This document shows positions 17,976 to 25,872 of a stretch of DNA of 36,480 nt, one piece after another (positions within the stretch are counted from its first letter, which is position 1; every line of letters starts with the position of its first letter). Source of the stretch: Desulfovibrio sp. (GTDB lineage Bacteria > Desulfobacterota > Desulfovibrionia > Desulfovibrionales > Desulfovibrionaceae); assembly GCA_024683955.1 (NCBI GenBank), contig JAIKXS010000056.1, positions 1 through 36,480 of the forward strand. Reading direction: 5' to 3'. Below the pieces are notes generated by a model that was given only the letters and a program-made list of their open reading frames with translations, ran no database searches and had not been told where the DNA came from. Position numbers and translations under genes: made by a program.

Positions 17976-18021
17976 AAAAAAAGCCCGGGGAAGAAAGCGG
18001 GCCCCCTCTCCGTGGGGCCCG
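17976..18021. terminator. Convergent terminator region between addB and glk
   Basis: A perfect 8-bp GC stem (17998-18005 with 18014-18021) lies between the convergent genes. On the minus strand a second, shorter stem, GCCCG/CGGGC, that would use part of the same sequence is followed by seven T (complement of 17976-17982). The two stems compete. The T7-tailed one probably ends the glk-side transcript; the plus strand lacks a T-tract, so addB termination is less clear. Confidence 0.5.
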
Positions 18022-18196
18022 GCCTGAAGCTGCATCACGGCAGCCGGCAAAGGAGATCGCGGGATACGATCAAAATTCCTGAAGAAGATTCAGAACAGGG
18101 AAGGAGCCTGCAAGGATCTCCGCCATCGTGGACCCGTGACAGCCGCGGCAGGGGTTTCCTCCCGCAACGCTGCGGGCTCCGACGAGGAGACGCGGA

Positions 18197-19138
18197 TCAG
18201 TTTTCGCGGGAGGCAAGAAACGTACCGGCTCCAAGCAGCCCGGCATCGGTCGAGCGAAGGAGATACAGAGGAATACGCGAGAAGGACGTCTCGCCCTGAA
18301 GGCGTGCAAGTTCCTCACGAAAGGCCCGGCACATGACGACATGAGGATTTTTCGCGGCGATCCCCCCACCGATCCACAGCCCCTCGTAGCAGCAGGTTGC
18401 GAGCATCCACATATGGGCAAAACGGGCGTACCAGCGTGCGAAAAGCGTCGTGGTAGGACTTTCACCCTGCAGAAAACGCGCACCTATCTCACGGGCCCCG
18501 CGCCTCTCGTCTGTCAGACACATATGGATCCGTTCAAGTCCCCTTCCTGAAAGAACGTCCTCCGCTTCGGGCATACGCCCTCCGCACTCGTCGCGAATCA
18601 GGCCGGCCAGACGCTCTTCTTCCCCGCCCTCGAACGGAAATGGAATATGCCCGCCCTCGGACGAAAGGACCAGGGGCTCTCCCCTGTCCGTAATCATGGC
18701 AACGGCCCCAAGCCCCGTTCCGGCCCCAATGCAGCCACGGACGCCGGAAATTTTGCATCCATCCCTGACAGTCAAGAGGTCATCACCGGCCGCCGAAAGC
18801 GTTGCGTACGCCTGGGCTGCGAAATCGTTCAGAAGAAAAACGGGAAGGGATGAAAAGCCGATGGCCTCGCGCAGGGCGGAAGAGGAAAGAGTGAGGGGCG
18901 CGTTTGTGAGACGGGCTTCCCCGTCAATGACAGGCCCCGCGAACGCCACGGCAAGACCTTTTGGTGTGGCGTCCTCCGGCAAAAGAGAACGGAGAAGGGA
19001 GGCAAGCGCGGATATTCCGGAGATGGACCGTGTCTGAACTTCCCGCTTCCGGAGAAGTCTGCAGACACCCTCTTTTTTCTCACAAAGCCCGGCACGGCAA
19101 TGGGTGCCGCCGATATCGGAGACAAGATAGAGGGCCAT
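18197..19138 (-). CDS. glk: Glucokinase (Glk family)
   Basis: ATP-dependent glucose phosphorylation to glucose 6-phosphate in the cytosol. The 313-residue protein is of normal E. coli-type length and has DIGGTHCRAGL at residues 8-18 (phosphate-binding), LNDFAAQAYA carrying the catalytic Asp, GAGTGLGAVA, and SEGGH with substrate-contacting Glu and His. AAGGAG lies 5 bases before the ATG. It follows the ABC-glycosyltransferase gene by 53 bases on the same strand and is probably the last gene of that operon. This may link sugar activation to the cluster or be chance. Confidence 0.92.
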   Translation of the reverse strand: MALYLVSDIGGTHCRAGLCEKKEGVCRLLRKREVQTRSISGISALASLLRSLLPEDATPKGLAVAFAGPVIDGEARLTNAPLTLSSSALREAIGFSSLPVFLLNDFAAQAYATLSAAGDDLLTVRDGCKISGVRGCIGAGTGLGAVAMITDRGEPLVLSSEGGHIPFPFEGGEEERLAGLIRDECGGRMPEAEDVLSGRGLERIHMCLTDERRGAREIGARFLQGESPTTTLFARWYARFAHMWMLATCCYEGLWIGGGIAAKNPHVVMCRAFREELARLQGETSFSRIPLYLLRSTDAGLLGAGTFLASREN

Positions 19139-19191
19139 GGAGACTCCTTGGGATTAAAGGGGCAAAACCTTCAACGGAGGCATCACGCTGC

Positions 19192-21120
19192 TTATTGGTC
19201 AGAATGGAGAGGCGGATTTTTTGCGAAAGCAAGGAGCTTTTCCGTCAAAAGACGTTGTCCCTCAGGATGTTCCGTCTGCTGACGGATGGTTGAGGAAGCC
19301 TTTTCCCCAAGGCGGGCGGCCGTTTCAGGATTTTTTGAAAGGGTAAGAATAGCCCGTGCGAGGGCTTCCGGATCATTTTGGGGGATGATAAGGGCGTTCT
19401 GTCCATGCGTCAGCACTTCCCCGAGAACGGGAAGATCAGTGGCGACAATGGGGAGCGCAAAGGACATGGCAAGGGAAAGGGCCTGGGGGATGTCATCGCA
19501 GAAGGCATTCATATCCATACGCTGCGGCACCACAAAGATATCGGACGACTGAAAAAAATCCTCCATGTGCTCAAGAGGCAGCTCACCAAGGAAACTGACC
19601 ATGTTGAGGCCGCCAAGACTTTTTGTCAGCGCTTTGAGAGAAGAGAGTTCGGGGCCTTTTCCGGCGATTTTGACAGCGATCTGCGTCTCGTTTTTCAAAA
19701 GAGCGCAGGCCTGCAGAAGCACGTCGAAGCCCTGGGGAGGCGTCAGCGGGCCGGCTGCGGCAATCGTCAGAACGTGATCACTTGTATCAATGGGCGGGCG
19801 TGAGGAAACCGCTTCGAAAAGGAGCGGATCCGGGACATGAAAAATCGGAACTTCCGTGGCCGGCAGAAGAGAACGGATACGGGTTTCGATCGACCGTGTT
19901 TTCACACGGACAAGTGAGGCGTGTTCCATGAGGAAGGGAATCTGACGCTGGGAAAGCACACTTGAAAAGGCGGCGTTCACCCCGAAGGGGATGCCGGAAA
20001 GCGCTGAAGCAACATACGCACTGACTACGGTGTGCTCCCCGTCTCCCGCAAAAAGGAAATCGAGATGTTCCTCCTTCGCCCATTCGGCAAAAAGGAAGCC
20101 CGCAAGTACCGCATTCATGCGCGACAGAAGCGAGGCATTCATTGGAAGAGAACGGAGAAAACGCCAGAAGGAAGGGGTAAGAAGCCGACCGCTTTTGCGA
20201 AGGGTCGAAAAAAGACCAAGACGCCGTATGGCAAGGGGAAGAGAATAGTCCTCAGGGGCGCTCAGCTGATTTGTCGCTGAAAGGGTGTAGATGCGGGTCA
20301 GCAGGCCTTCCTTATAGAGCATGCGGGCAAAGCCGAGAAGACCGCTCGTACCGATGCCTCTTGGGGATTTTGCAATCATGGCGCCGCGCATTCTGGGCTT
20401 TGGGGGCGCAAGGAAATCACTGGTGCCGGAAGAGGTGCGCACGGGCAACTCGTGCTTTTTCGAAACAAGAAGGCCTTCCTCAAGTGTGTAGATGCTGTCG
20501 CAAAATTCCGCCATTTTGGGGTCGTGGGTCACCATGACCATGGCAACGCCCGATGCGTGGCAGAGGGAACGAAAGATTTCCATGATGAGACGGCTTGTGC
20601 GGGCGTCAAGGGCGCCTGTCGGCTCATCGGCAAGAAGAATGCGGGGTTTGTTGACCATGGCTCTCGCAATGGCCACGCGCTGCTGTTCGCCGCCCGAAAG
20701 ACGGTTTGAGCGGTAATGAACACGCTGGGAAAGGTGCACAAGATCAAGGGCCAGGATAACACGCTCCCAACGCTCCTCAGGCTGCACCTTGGCATAGATC
20801 AGGGGAAATTCAACGTTTTCGAAGACCGTCGAGTGCTCAAAGAGATTATTGGACTGCATAACAAAGCCCATATTCTCACGCCTGAAGGCAGACTGCTCCT
20901 CACGGCTGAACGCGAGCACATCGGTATCCAGAATACGCAGCGAGCCCTGATCGGGGGCATGGAGCATGCCAAGAATATGCAGCATGGTCGACTTGCCGCA
21001 ACCCGACGGCCCCATAATGGCCACAAGCTCGCCTTCCTCCACACTGATATCCACGCCGCGCAGGACGGGGGAAAAACCCTGATAGGCCTTGTGTAATCCT
21101 TTGGCAACGATGACAGACAT
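19192..21120 (-). CDS. Fusion protein: ABC transporter ATPase + GT4-like glycosyltransferase
   Basis: One uninterrupted 642-residue frame joins two proteins normally encoded separately. Residues 1-225 are a LolD/MacB-type ABC ATPase: Walker A GPSGCGKST (37-45), Q-loop Gln89, signature LSGGEQQR (141-148), Walker B ILLADE (161-166) and H-loop His199 are all intact. A ~25-residue linker rich in Pro, Arg and Lys follows. From about 250 on is a GT-B-fold glycosyltransferase with AGKGPELSSLKAL, FFQSSDIFVVP and ALPIVATDLPVLGEVL. The usual GT4 EX7E pair is degenerate here (region DDIPQALSLAM, second Glu absent), so catalysis may be altered. It starts 50 bases after the permease gene, its likely membrane partner. 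No stop or frameshift sign at the junction. Confidence 0.9.
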   Translation of the reverse strand: MSVIVAKGLHKAYQGFSPVLRGVDISVEEGELVAIMGPSGCGKSTMLHILGMLHAPDQGSLRILDTDVLAFSREEQSAFRRENMGFVMQSNNLFEHSTVFENVEFPLIYAKVQPEERWERVILALDLVHLSQRVHYRSNRLSGGEQQRVAIARAMVNKPRILLADEPTGALDARTSRLIMEIFRSLCHASGVAMVMVTHDPKMAEFCDSIYTLEEGLLVSKKHELPVRTSSGTSDFLAPPKPRMRGAMIAKSPRGIGTSGLLGFARMLYKEGLLTRIYTLSATNQLSAPEDYSLPLAIRRLGLFSTLRKSGRLLTPSFWRFLRSLPMNASLLSRMNAVLAGFLFAEWAKEEHLDFLFAGDGEHTVVSAYVASALSGIPFGVNAAFSSVLSQRQIPFLMEHASLVRVKTRSIETRIRSLLPATEVPIFHVPDPLLFEAVSSRPPIDTSDHVLTIAAAGPLTPPQGFDVLLQACALLKNETQIAVKIAGKGPELSSLKALTKSLGGLNMVSFLGELPLEHMEDFFQSSDIFVVPQRMDMNAFCDDIPQALSLAMSFALPIVATDLPVLGEVLTHGQNALIIPQNDPEALARAILTLSKNPETAARLGEKASSTIRQQTEHPEGQRLLTEKLLAFAKNPPLHSDQ

Positions 21121-21170
21121 AACGTGGCTTCTTGTGCCTTTCCTTCATTACATAACAGTACAATGCGTCC

Positions 21171-22364
21171 CTACTCAAAACGCAGGGCGGAAACAACGTC
21201 CATCTTGCTGGCCGAAAGCGCCGGATAAAGACCGCCGGCCACACCAATAAGCGCCGAAAAGAGAATGCTTCCGATGCTCGCAAGAAAAAGGAGCGAGTAG
21301 AGAACATCAATTCCGAGCAGAAACGCCCCCAGCTCAACAATCGAAACGCCGATACAAATACCGAGCACACCTCCGGCGATGGACTTGCAGAGCGCCTCGG
21401 CGAGGAACTGCGCCAGAATATCTCCGTCCGAGCCGCCCATGGCCTTTTTGAGGCCCACTTCCTTGGTTCTGGCCCGGACTGCGGCAAAGGTACCATACCA
21501 GATACCAAAGCCACCGAGCATGAGAGATGCGGCAATGCCCAGCCAGAGCAGGGTTTCGACCCACATGAACGTCACCTTGAGCCGTTCAAGCTGCTCTTCC
21601 TGAGTCCGCAGCACAAGATAGGGGGCGTCCTGATGGGCGTGGATGGTCTCCGGGATTTCCCGCATAAGGCGTGGCACATCCTCCCATGTGGTTGAACGGA
21701 TGAAGAGCCTTGTTATCTTTCCGTCCCCCCAGTTCCTGTCAATCATGCTGGTATAGGGTAAAAAGCCGCACTCACGCCAGTCCCCCATCATAACGCCGCT
21801 CACAACGCCAATGACGGTAAAAACGTCCCGCCCGAGAAAAAGGAGTTTTCCGAGCGCTTCCTCATCGGAGCCAAAAATGGTCCTCGCCGCGTCGTTCCCG
21901 AGCATGCATACGCGCTTGTGCTCCTTCACGTCCTCTGTGTTCAGAAGACGGCCCTGATTAAGATTCAGGGAATAGAGAGAAGAAAATGACTCGTCGACGG
22001 CAAGCATGGGGAGGTGAAAATTCTTTTCGCCGGCATCGGACCGCACGGAAAAATTCTCCGTGCTCATCATATTCCTGCTCACAAGGCCGACCCCGTCGAC
22101 GTCCTCAAGGGCCTTGATGGTTGAGGGAAGGAACTCCCGCATCGGCTGCCCCGGATAATGCCTGTCGTCCATGTAGACCTGCATCACGTTGACACCGCCC
22201 ATAAGAACCATGTCCTGACCGACCTTGAACCGGATTTCACGGCCAAGGACAGCCAGAACGATAAAGGCCGTAATGCCGAGGGCAATGGAAAAGATAACGC
22301 CGAAACCGCGTTGCCGCACAACCTGCCGTGTGCTTACTTTCAGAAGGTCAGTAAAGGTGATCAT
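21171..22364 (-). CDS. ABC transporter permease, MacB/FtsX type
   Basis: Inner-membrane subunit of a type VII (MacB/LolC/FtsX-like) ABC transporter. From ATG 22364 it is 397 residues; a GTG at 22412 would add 16. Topology is one hydrophobic segment near the N-terminus (GVIFSIALGITAFIVLAVLG), a large periplasmic domain of about 230 residues (residues ~40-270), then three C-terminal membrane segments, with RARTKEVGLKKAMGGS, the coupling-helix motif typical of the family, between the first two of these. The C-terminal GLYPALSASKMDVVSALRFE is also typical. The neighbouring fusion supplies the ATPase. MacB-family systems usually move substrates by mechanotransmission rather than through a pore. 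Substrate unknown; a glycolipid or glycan is suggested only by the neighbours. Confidence 0.9.
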   Translation of the reverse strand: MITFTDLLKVSTRQVVRQRGFGVIFSIALGITAFIVLAVLGREIRFKVGQDMVLMGGVNVMQVYMDDRHYPGQPMREFLPSTIKALEDVDGVGLVSRNMMSTENFSVRSDAGEKNFHLPMLAVDESFSSLYSLNLNQGRLLNTEDVKEHKRVCMLGNDAARTIFGSDEEALGKLLFLGRDVFTVIGVVSGVMMGDWRECGFLPYTSMIDRNWGDGKITRLFIRSTTWEDVPRLMREIPETIHAHQDAPYLVLRTQEEQLERLKVTFMWVETLLWLGIAASLMLGGFGIWYGTFAAVRARTKEVGLKKAMGGSDGDILAQFLAEALCKSIAGGVLGICIGVSIVELGAFLLGIDVLYSLLFLASIGSILFSALIGVAGGLYPALSASKMDVVSALRFE

Positions 22365-22478
22365 AACGTATAAACGCAGAAAAGAGCGGGAAAGAAAAAA
22401 AAATCCGCTCACGAATCCGCAAAAGATGCGTTGAAGTCAAAAAATTCAGAAACGACGCAACAGGACATACGCCGTCCT

Positions 22479-23654
22479 TCAGCGCCGTGATTTGGTCAGA
22501 ACAATGCCACCCTTTTCTACCGTGTAGACATAGCCGTGCCATGCTATTTCATGTGCGCCAATAGTACCCAAATATACGCGCAAAAAAGTGATCAACGCAA
22601 GGAAAAAAGCCGCAAGCCACTGAAGGGGCGCGACCTGAACAGGGAGAAAACGGCGCAGGAAGAGAACAAGAAAGAAGAGCGCTGCAAGCCAGAAAAGAGG
22701 AAAGAGAGCAAGGGAGAAGGAAGCGTGACGCACGGCAAGACAAAGGTCCTCAAAACAGAGAAAAGGAGGAAGAAAAAAGAGGGCGAGCATGACGCCGAGA
22801 AGAAACCACTGTACGGGAACACAAAAACGGGGAAAAAGAATCTGGCGCTCCATCCAGGCTTCCCACCATTCCTTTCTGACCTCCCGGCAGTGCGTGTCGA
22901 GGAGCGCTCCCGCCACAAGACGGACACGCCGTTTATGGCGGCTTAAAAGCGGGATGAGAGCGCAGTCGTCCACCACACATTTTCTCCAGTGCGAGGCGAT
23001 ATCAAGTTCTTCAAAAAAACCTCTGCGCATGGCCAATGCCCCGCCCCATGGCTGCGTAAAGGCGGAAAGAGACTGAAGCAGACGCATAATAAGGACGCTT
23101 GCCGCGTACGCAAGGGCGGTCAGCCCCTGTTCCTCGGGAACGACCTGATGATAGCCTGTGGTTATGGAAGCCTCGCCGCAGGCTATCGGATGAAGAAGGG
23201 AGAAGAGGAAATCATCGGGAGCCTTGTGGGTGCTGTCGCAGAAGACATAGCAATCAGGACGCATGGCCTTTGCGGCCTCAACCCCCATGAGAATATTGTG
23301 ATTTTTCTGTCCGCAGAGCGCGCTCTGACCGGCCGTGACGTGCAGAAGATTGGGAAAATCCTTCTTAAGATCCCTGATGAGAAACGCGGCAGGCTCATCG
23401 GCCCGTTCTGTCACAAGAAAGGTATAAAAGGCCGGGTACGACTGAGAGAGGATGGAACGAAGAGAAGATGCGATACGGGGGTCGGTTCCGGCCACGGGGA
23501 TAATCACAGCCGCACGCGGCCAGTTCATAATTGTCTGGCGTTCACGTGCCTCGTTCTCACGTCGGGCATCGCGTTGAAGACGGTATCCGGCACGGCAAAG
23601 AAGAATAAGAAGGATCAGGACGAAACTTTCAAAAAGATAGGGAACAAGCTGCAT
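22479..23654 (-). CDS. Membrane glycosyltransferase, GT2/GT21 (ceramide glucosyltransferase-like)
   Basis: A 391-residue membrane enzyme. One N-terminal hydrophobic segment (YLFESFVLILLILLCRAGY) is followed by a GT-A domain with AAVIIPVAGTDPRI, QKNHNILMGVEAAK and YVFCDSTHKAPDDF (metal/sugar-binding Asp). Next come TQPWGGALAMRRGFF, VVDDCAL (third Asp) and WMERQILFPR, which fits the (Q/R)XXRW-like site of family GT21. Two or three C-terminal membrane segments follow. GT21 enzymes transfer glucose or similar sugars from a nucleotide donor to a lipid such as ceramide; the acceptor here is unknown. It starts 17 bases after the exported-protein gene. The gap of 114 bases to the permease gene holds nothing recognised. 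Confidence 0.85.
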   Translation of the reverse strand: MQLVPYLFESFVLILLILLCRAGYRLQRDARRENEARERQTIMNWPRAAVIIPVAGTDPRIASSLRSILSQSYPAFYTFLVTERADEPAAFLIRDLKKDFPNLLHVTAGQSALCGQKNHNILMGVEAAKAMRPDCYVFCDSTHKAPDDFLFSLLHPIACGEASITTGYHQVVPEEQGLTALAYAASVLIMRLLQSLSAFTQPWGGALAMRRGFFEELDIASHWRKCVVDDCALIPLLSRHKRRVRLVAGALLDTHCREVRKEWWEAWMERQILFPRFCVPVQWFLLGVMLALFFLPPFLCFEDLCLAVRHASFSLALFPLFWLAALFFLVLFLRRFLPVQVAPLQWLAAFFLALITFLRVYLGTIGAHEIAWHGYVYTVEKGGIVLTKSRR

Positions 23655-23671
23655 GGCGAAACACCGCTTCT

Positions 23672-24079
23672 TCAGGGCAGGGGGGCGCAGTCATCCTGGG
23701 CAAGGCGGGCCTCCGTACTGCGTTTTCCTTTAAAGGAAATGACCTTACCCGTGCCGAGTGTGATCTGCCCCTTTATGGAATTATCGGAGAGGATGTCGCC
23801 CACAACATGGTGTCCCGAACTGTGTCTGACATCCACGTGTCCGTTACGTATCGTACCGTAGAGATGGTATTCGTCCACCTGTCCGAAAAGGGTTTTGAGC
23901 AGAAGGACGCCACGCGCACGTCCGTCCCTGGCGAAACAAAAGCCACATCGAAAGGTTGACGTGTAAATAGATCCGCTCCAGAGCTCCTGACGTTCGTCAT
24001 CGGCAAGGAGAAGGGCCGGGGGTGTGAAGAGGGCGAGAAAAAGGAGAAAAAGAAGAACGAGGCAGAACGGCTTTCTCAT
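23672..24079 (-). CDS. Small exported protein of unknown function
   Basis: A 135-residue protein with a clear signal peptide: MRKP, then a long Leu/Phe/Ala core, and a likely cut near LLLADDE (about residue 26). No lipobox is seen. The mature ~110 residues contain repeated short beta-like segments (GHVDVRHSSGHHVVGDIL, GQITLGTGKVISFKG) and three cysteines, two as CGFC. No family is recognised; it could be a periplasmic binding or accessory protein of the glycosyltransferase cluster. It lies between two glycosyltransferase genes with gaps of 30 and 17 bases. A G4/C4 hairpin with a short T-rich tail lies just before its start and may tune expression. Confidence 0.7.
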   Translation of the reverse strand: MRKPFCLVLLFLLFLALFTPPALLLADDERQELWSGSIYTSTFRCGFCFARDGRARGVLLLKTLFGQVDEYHLYGTIRNGHVDVRHSSGHHVVGDILSDNSIKGQITLGTGKVISFKGKRSTEARLAQDDCAPLP

Positions 24080-24109
24080 AGAAAAATAATGGGGCTTGTC
24101 TTCCCCGGA

Positions 24110-25192
24110 TTACAGTGTTTCTGAAAAAGAGGCAAAACGCCGGAAAATCGCCTCGTGGGCCGCAACCATGACGGAAAAGGAATGGTGTGACTCAACATAT
24201 TCCCTGCCTTTTTTCCCCATGCTGTCACCCATGTCCGGGTTTTCAAGGAGACGGGCAAGAATACTGACAAACGATTCGGGATCCGACGGATCCGCCAGAA
24301 GACCGGTCTCTTCGTGCCGGACGAGGGCCGGTATGCCCCCGACCCGGCTTGCGCAGACCGGAAGCCCCATACTCATGGCTTCAAGAAGAACATTAGGTTG
24401 TCCTTCCCGCTTCGAAGTGAGCACAAAAAGGCGGGCCTCTTCATAATGGGGGCGCACATCCCCTACTCCGGGCACAAATTCAATGGGAAGAGAAGGATGT
24501 CTGAGAGCCCATTCCTTGAGGGTCCCTTCCATGGGACCATCACCAACCATCCGGAGACGTGCCTCCGGGAAACGTTCATGAAGCCTTGCAAAGGCCCGCA
24601 GGAGGGTCAAATGGTTCTTGTCGTCGCAAAGGCGTGCGACGCAAAGTAGAAGCGGTGGACGCCGTGAAGGCGGAAGCGTGTGTGACGAAAAATGTGCCGT
24701 ATCACAACCGTTCGGGATATAACTCAAACGCCCTTCAGGCATGCCCAAGCCGGTTAAAATATCACGAAGGGCCAGAGAATTGCAAATCATATGCGCCGTC
24801 AGACGCCAGAGAAAACGTTCATGCTGACGTTTTGGGCCGCCGCCCCCCCGACAGGTCCCGATCACCGGAATGCCAAGAACCCTGCCCCAAAGGCGCGCCC
24901 AGATATTGGGAAGGGCCGTGCAGGGAAAAAGGAGATCGGGTTTTGAAGCCAGGATCGCCCGCCCCATGGTCAGGAAAAAAAAGGGACAGACACCGCGGCC
25001 GCGGCCAAGGTAGGTCACGGGAAGGCCCTGGGTCAGGGGAATCTCGTCAAGATCGGTTTTTCCGGTCATAACAAGAAATGACGGGTCAAAATCGTTCCTG
25101 TTTAACCGCTCGGCAAGGGCCAGCGTCTGTCTCTGCGTTCCGCCGAAACAGAGATCTTCCATACAGATCAGAATGCGTATGCGCCTGTTCAT
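24110..25192 (-). CDS. Glycosyltransferase family 4
   Basis: A retaining GT-B glycosyltransferase using a nucleotide-sugar donor, probably at the cytosolic face of the membrane. From ATG 25192 it has 360 residues. Motifs: ICMEDLCFGGTQRQTLALAE near the N-terminus (acceptor side), IPNGCDTAHF, LLCVARLCDDKNHLTLLRAF, MVGDGPMEG, and the complete EX7E pair in KREGQPNVLLEAMSMGLP. It ends ASRVGGIPALVRHEETGLLADPSDP. In-frame starts at 25228 and 25333 exist, but the extra residues do not look like family sequence. No strong ribosome-binding site settles the start. It is the first gene of the cluster running to glk and is separated from tssE by a probable terminator. Confidence 0.88.
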   Translation of the reverse strand: MNRRIRILICMEDLCFGGTQRQTLALAERLNRNDFDPSFLVMTGKTDLDEIPLTQGLPVTYLGRGRGVCPFFFLTMGRAILASKPDLLFPCTALPNIWARLWGRVLGIPVIGTCRGGGGPKRQHERFLWRLTAHMICNSLALRDILTGLGMPEGRLSYIPNGCDTAHFSSHTLPPSRRPPLLLCVARLCDDKNHLTLLRAFARLHERFPEARLRMVGDGPMEGTLKEWALRHPSLPIEFVPGVGDVRPHYEEARLFVLTSKREGQPNVLLEAMSMGLPVCASRVGGIPALVRHEETGLLADPSDPESFVSILARLLENPDMGDSMGKKGREYVESHHSFSVMVAAHEAIFRRFASFSETL

Positions 25193-25300
25193 AATGTTGT
25201 ACGCGGTCCCTTTTGACACCTGCAGCATTCCCAGTTCCGAACACCGCGAATCCACAGGCCTTTTGGCGTCTTTCAAGACGGCCCTGTACACGCAGATTCC

Positions 25301-25324
25301 GAAAAACAGCCGTGAAAAGACGGC
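25301..25324 (-). terminator. Probable terminator between the T6SS block and the glycan cluster
   Basis: On the minus strand GCCGT (25324-25320) and ACGGC (25313-25309) form a stem with a 6-base loop, followed by TGTTTTTC. It lies 18 bases after the tssE stop and fits the end of the T6SS operon. Confidence 0.5.
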
Positions 25325-25341
25325 AGCCGGCACTTCGGAGA

Positions 25342-25758
25342 TCAGGACACCGTGACCTTTCCGAGCGGGTCAACACGTGTCACAAGGTGCACCGGAAAGA
25401 CATCGTTCGTCCCGCAGCACAGTTCGGCGTTGAGGGAGAAAACCATCTGCAGCGGCGCGCCGCTTTCTGGCGTGAAGTGGACCGAAACGTTTTTCAGACG
25501 CGGTTCATAGCGCTCAATGAAAGCGGCGATTTCACGCTCGATCTCCGGCATATCCTCATTGGAGAAAGAAATACCGGCACTCGTGAAATCGGGAATGCCG
25601 AACTCTTCGTCAATAAGCGCACTTCCCTTTCTGGTGTTAAGAATTTTCCCCACATACTGCGTTACAGACTGCAGAATTTCATCGGGCGTTGCCGCAACAC
25701 GCCGCTCGGGATCCCGCTGCATTTCGCGGAGCCGTTCAAGAAAACGAAGACCTGCCAC
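25342..25758 (-). CDS. tssE: T6SS baseplate subunit TssE (gp25-like)
   Basis: Homologue of phage T4 gp25, a wedge component that starts sheath assembly at the T6SS baseplate in the cytoplasm. The 138-residue protein has the usual N-terminal LRFLERLREM, a central LIDEEFGIPDFTS, and the conserved RYEPRLKNVSV with the EPRL core. Length is normal. It uses a GTG start with GGAG about 9 bases upstream. It is the last T6SS gene of this block, 114 bases after the AMIN-like gene. Its usual neighbours tssF and tssG are not in the window. Confidence 0.92.
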   Translation of the reverse strand: MAGLRFLERLREMQRDPERRVAATPDEILQSVTQYVGKILNTRKGSALIDEEFGIPDFTSAGISFSNEDMPEIEREIAAFIERYEPRLKNVSVHFTPESGAPLQMVFSLNAELCCGTNDVFPVHLVTRVDPLGKVTVS

Positions 25759-25872
25759 GGCGTTTTGCTCCTCTCATGTCCCATGAGCCCTTACACGGTA
25801 GTGTGGATCACACACATCACCATTAATGAGAAATCCCCTTGGAAACAAGAGGGTCCGGACAGCGGAGTGTCC

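Noticed and set aside
19192-19300. Idea that glk and the fusion gene belong to different units
   Set aside because: Only 53 bases separate them, with a good ribosome site and no terminator hairpin in between, so a shared transcript is more likely.
20380-20460. Possible sequencing frameshift creating the ABC-glycosyltransferase fusion
   Set aside because: Both halves are in the same frame with a short linker and no stop or homopolymer run in the linker, so an artefact is unlikely without read evidence.
22989-23861. 290-aa plus-strand open frame opposite the GT21-like gene
   Set aside because: Antisense to a membrane glycosyltransferase with good motifs; the Lys/Arg-rich product is the complement of membrane-segment codons.
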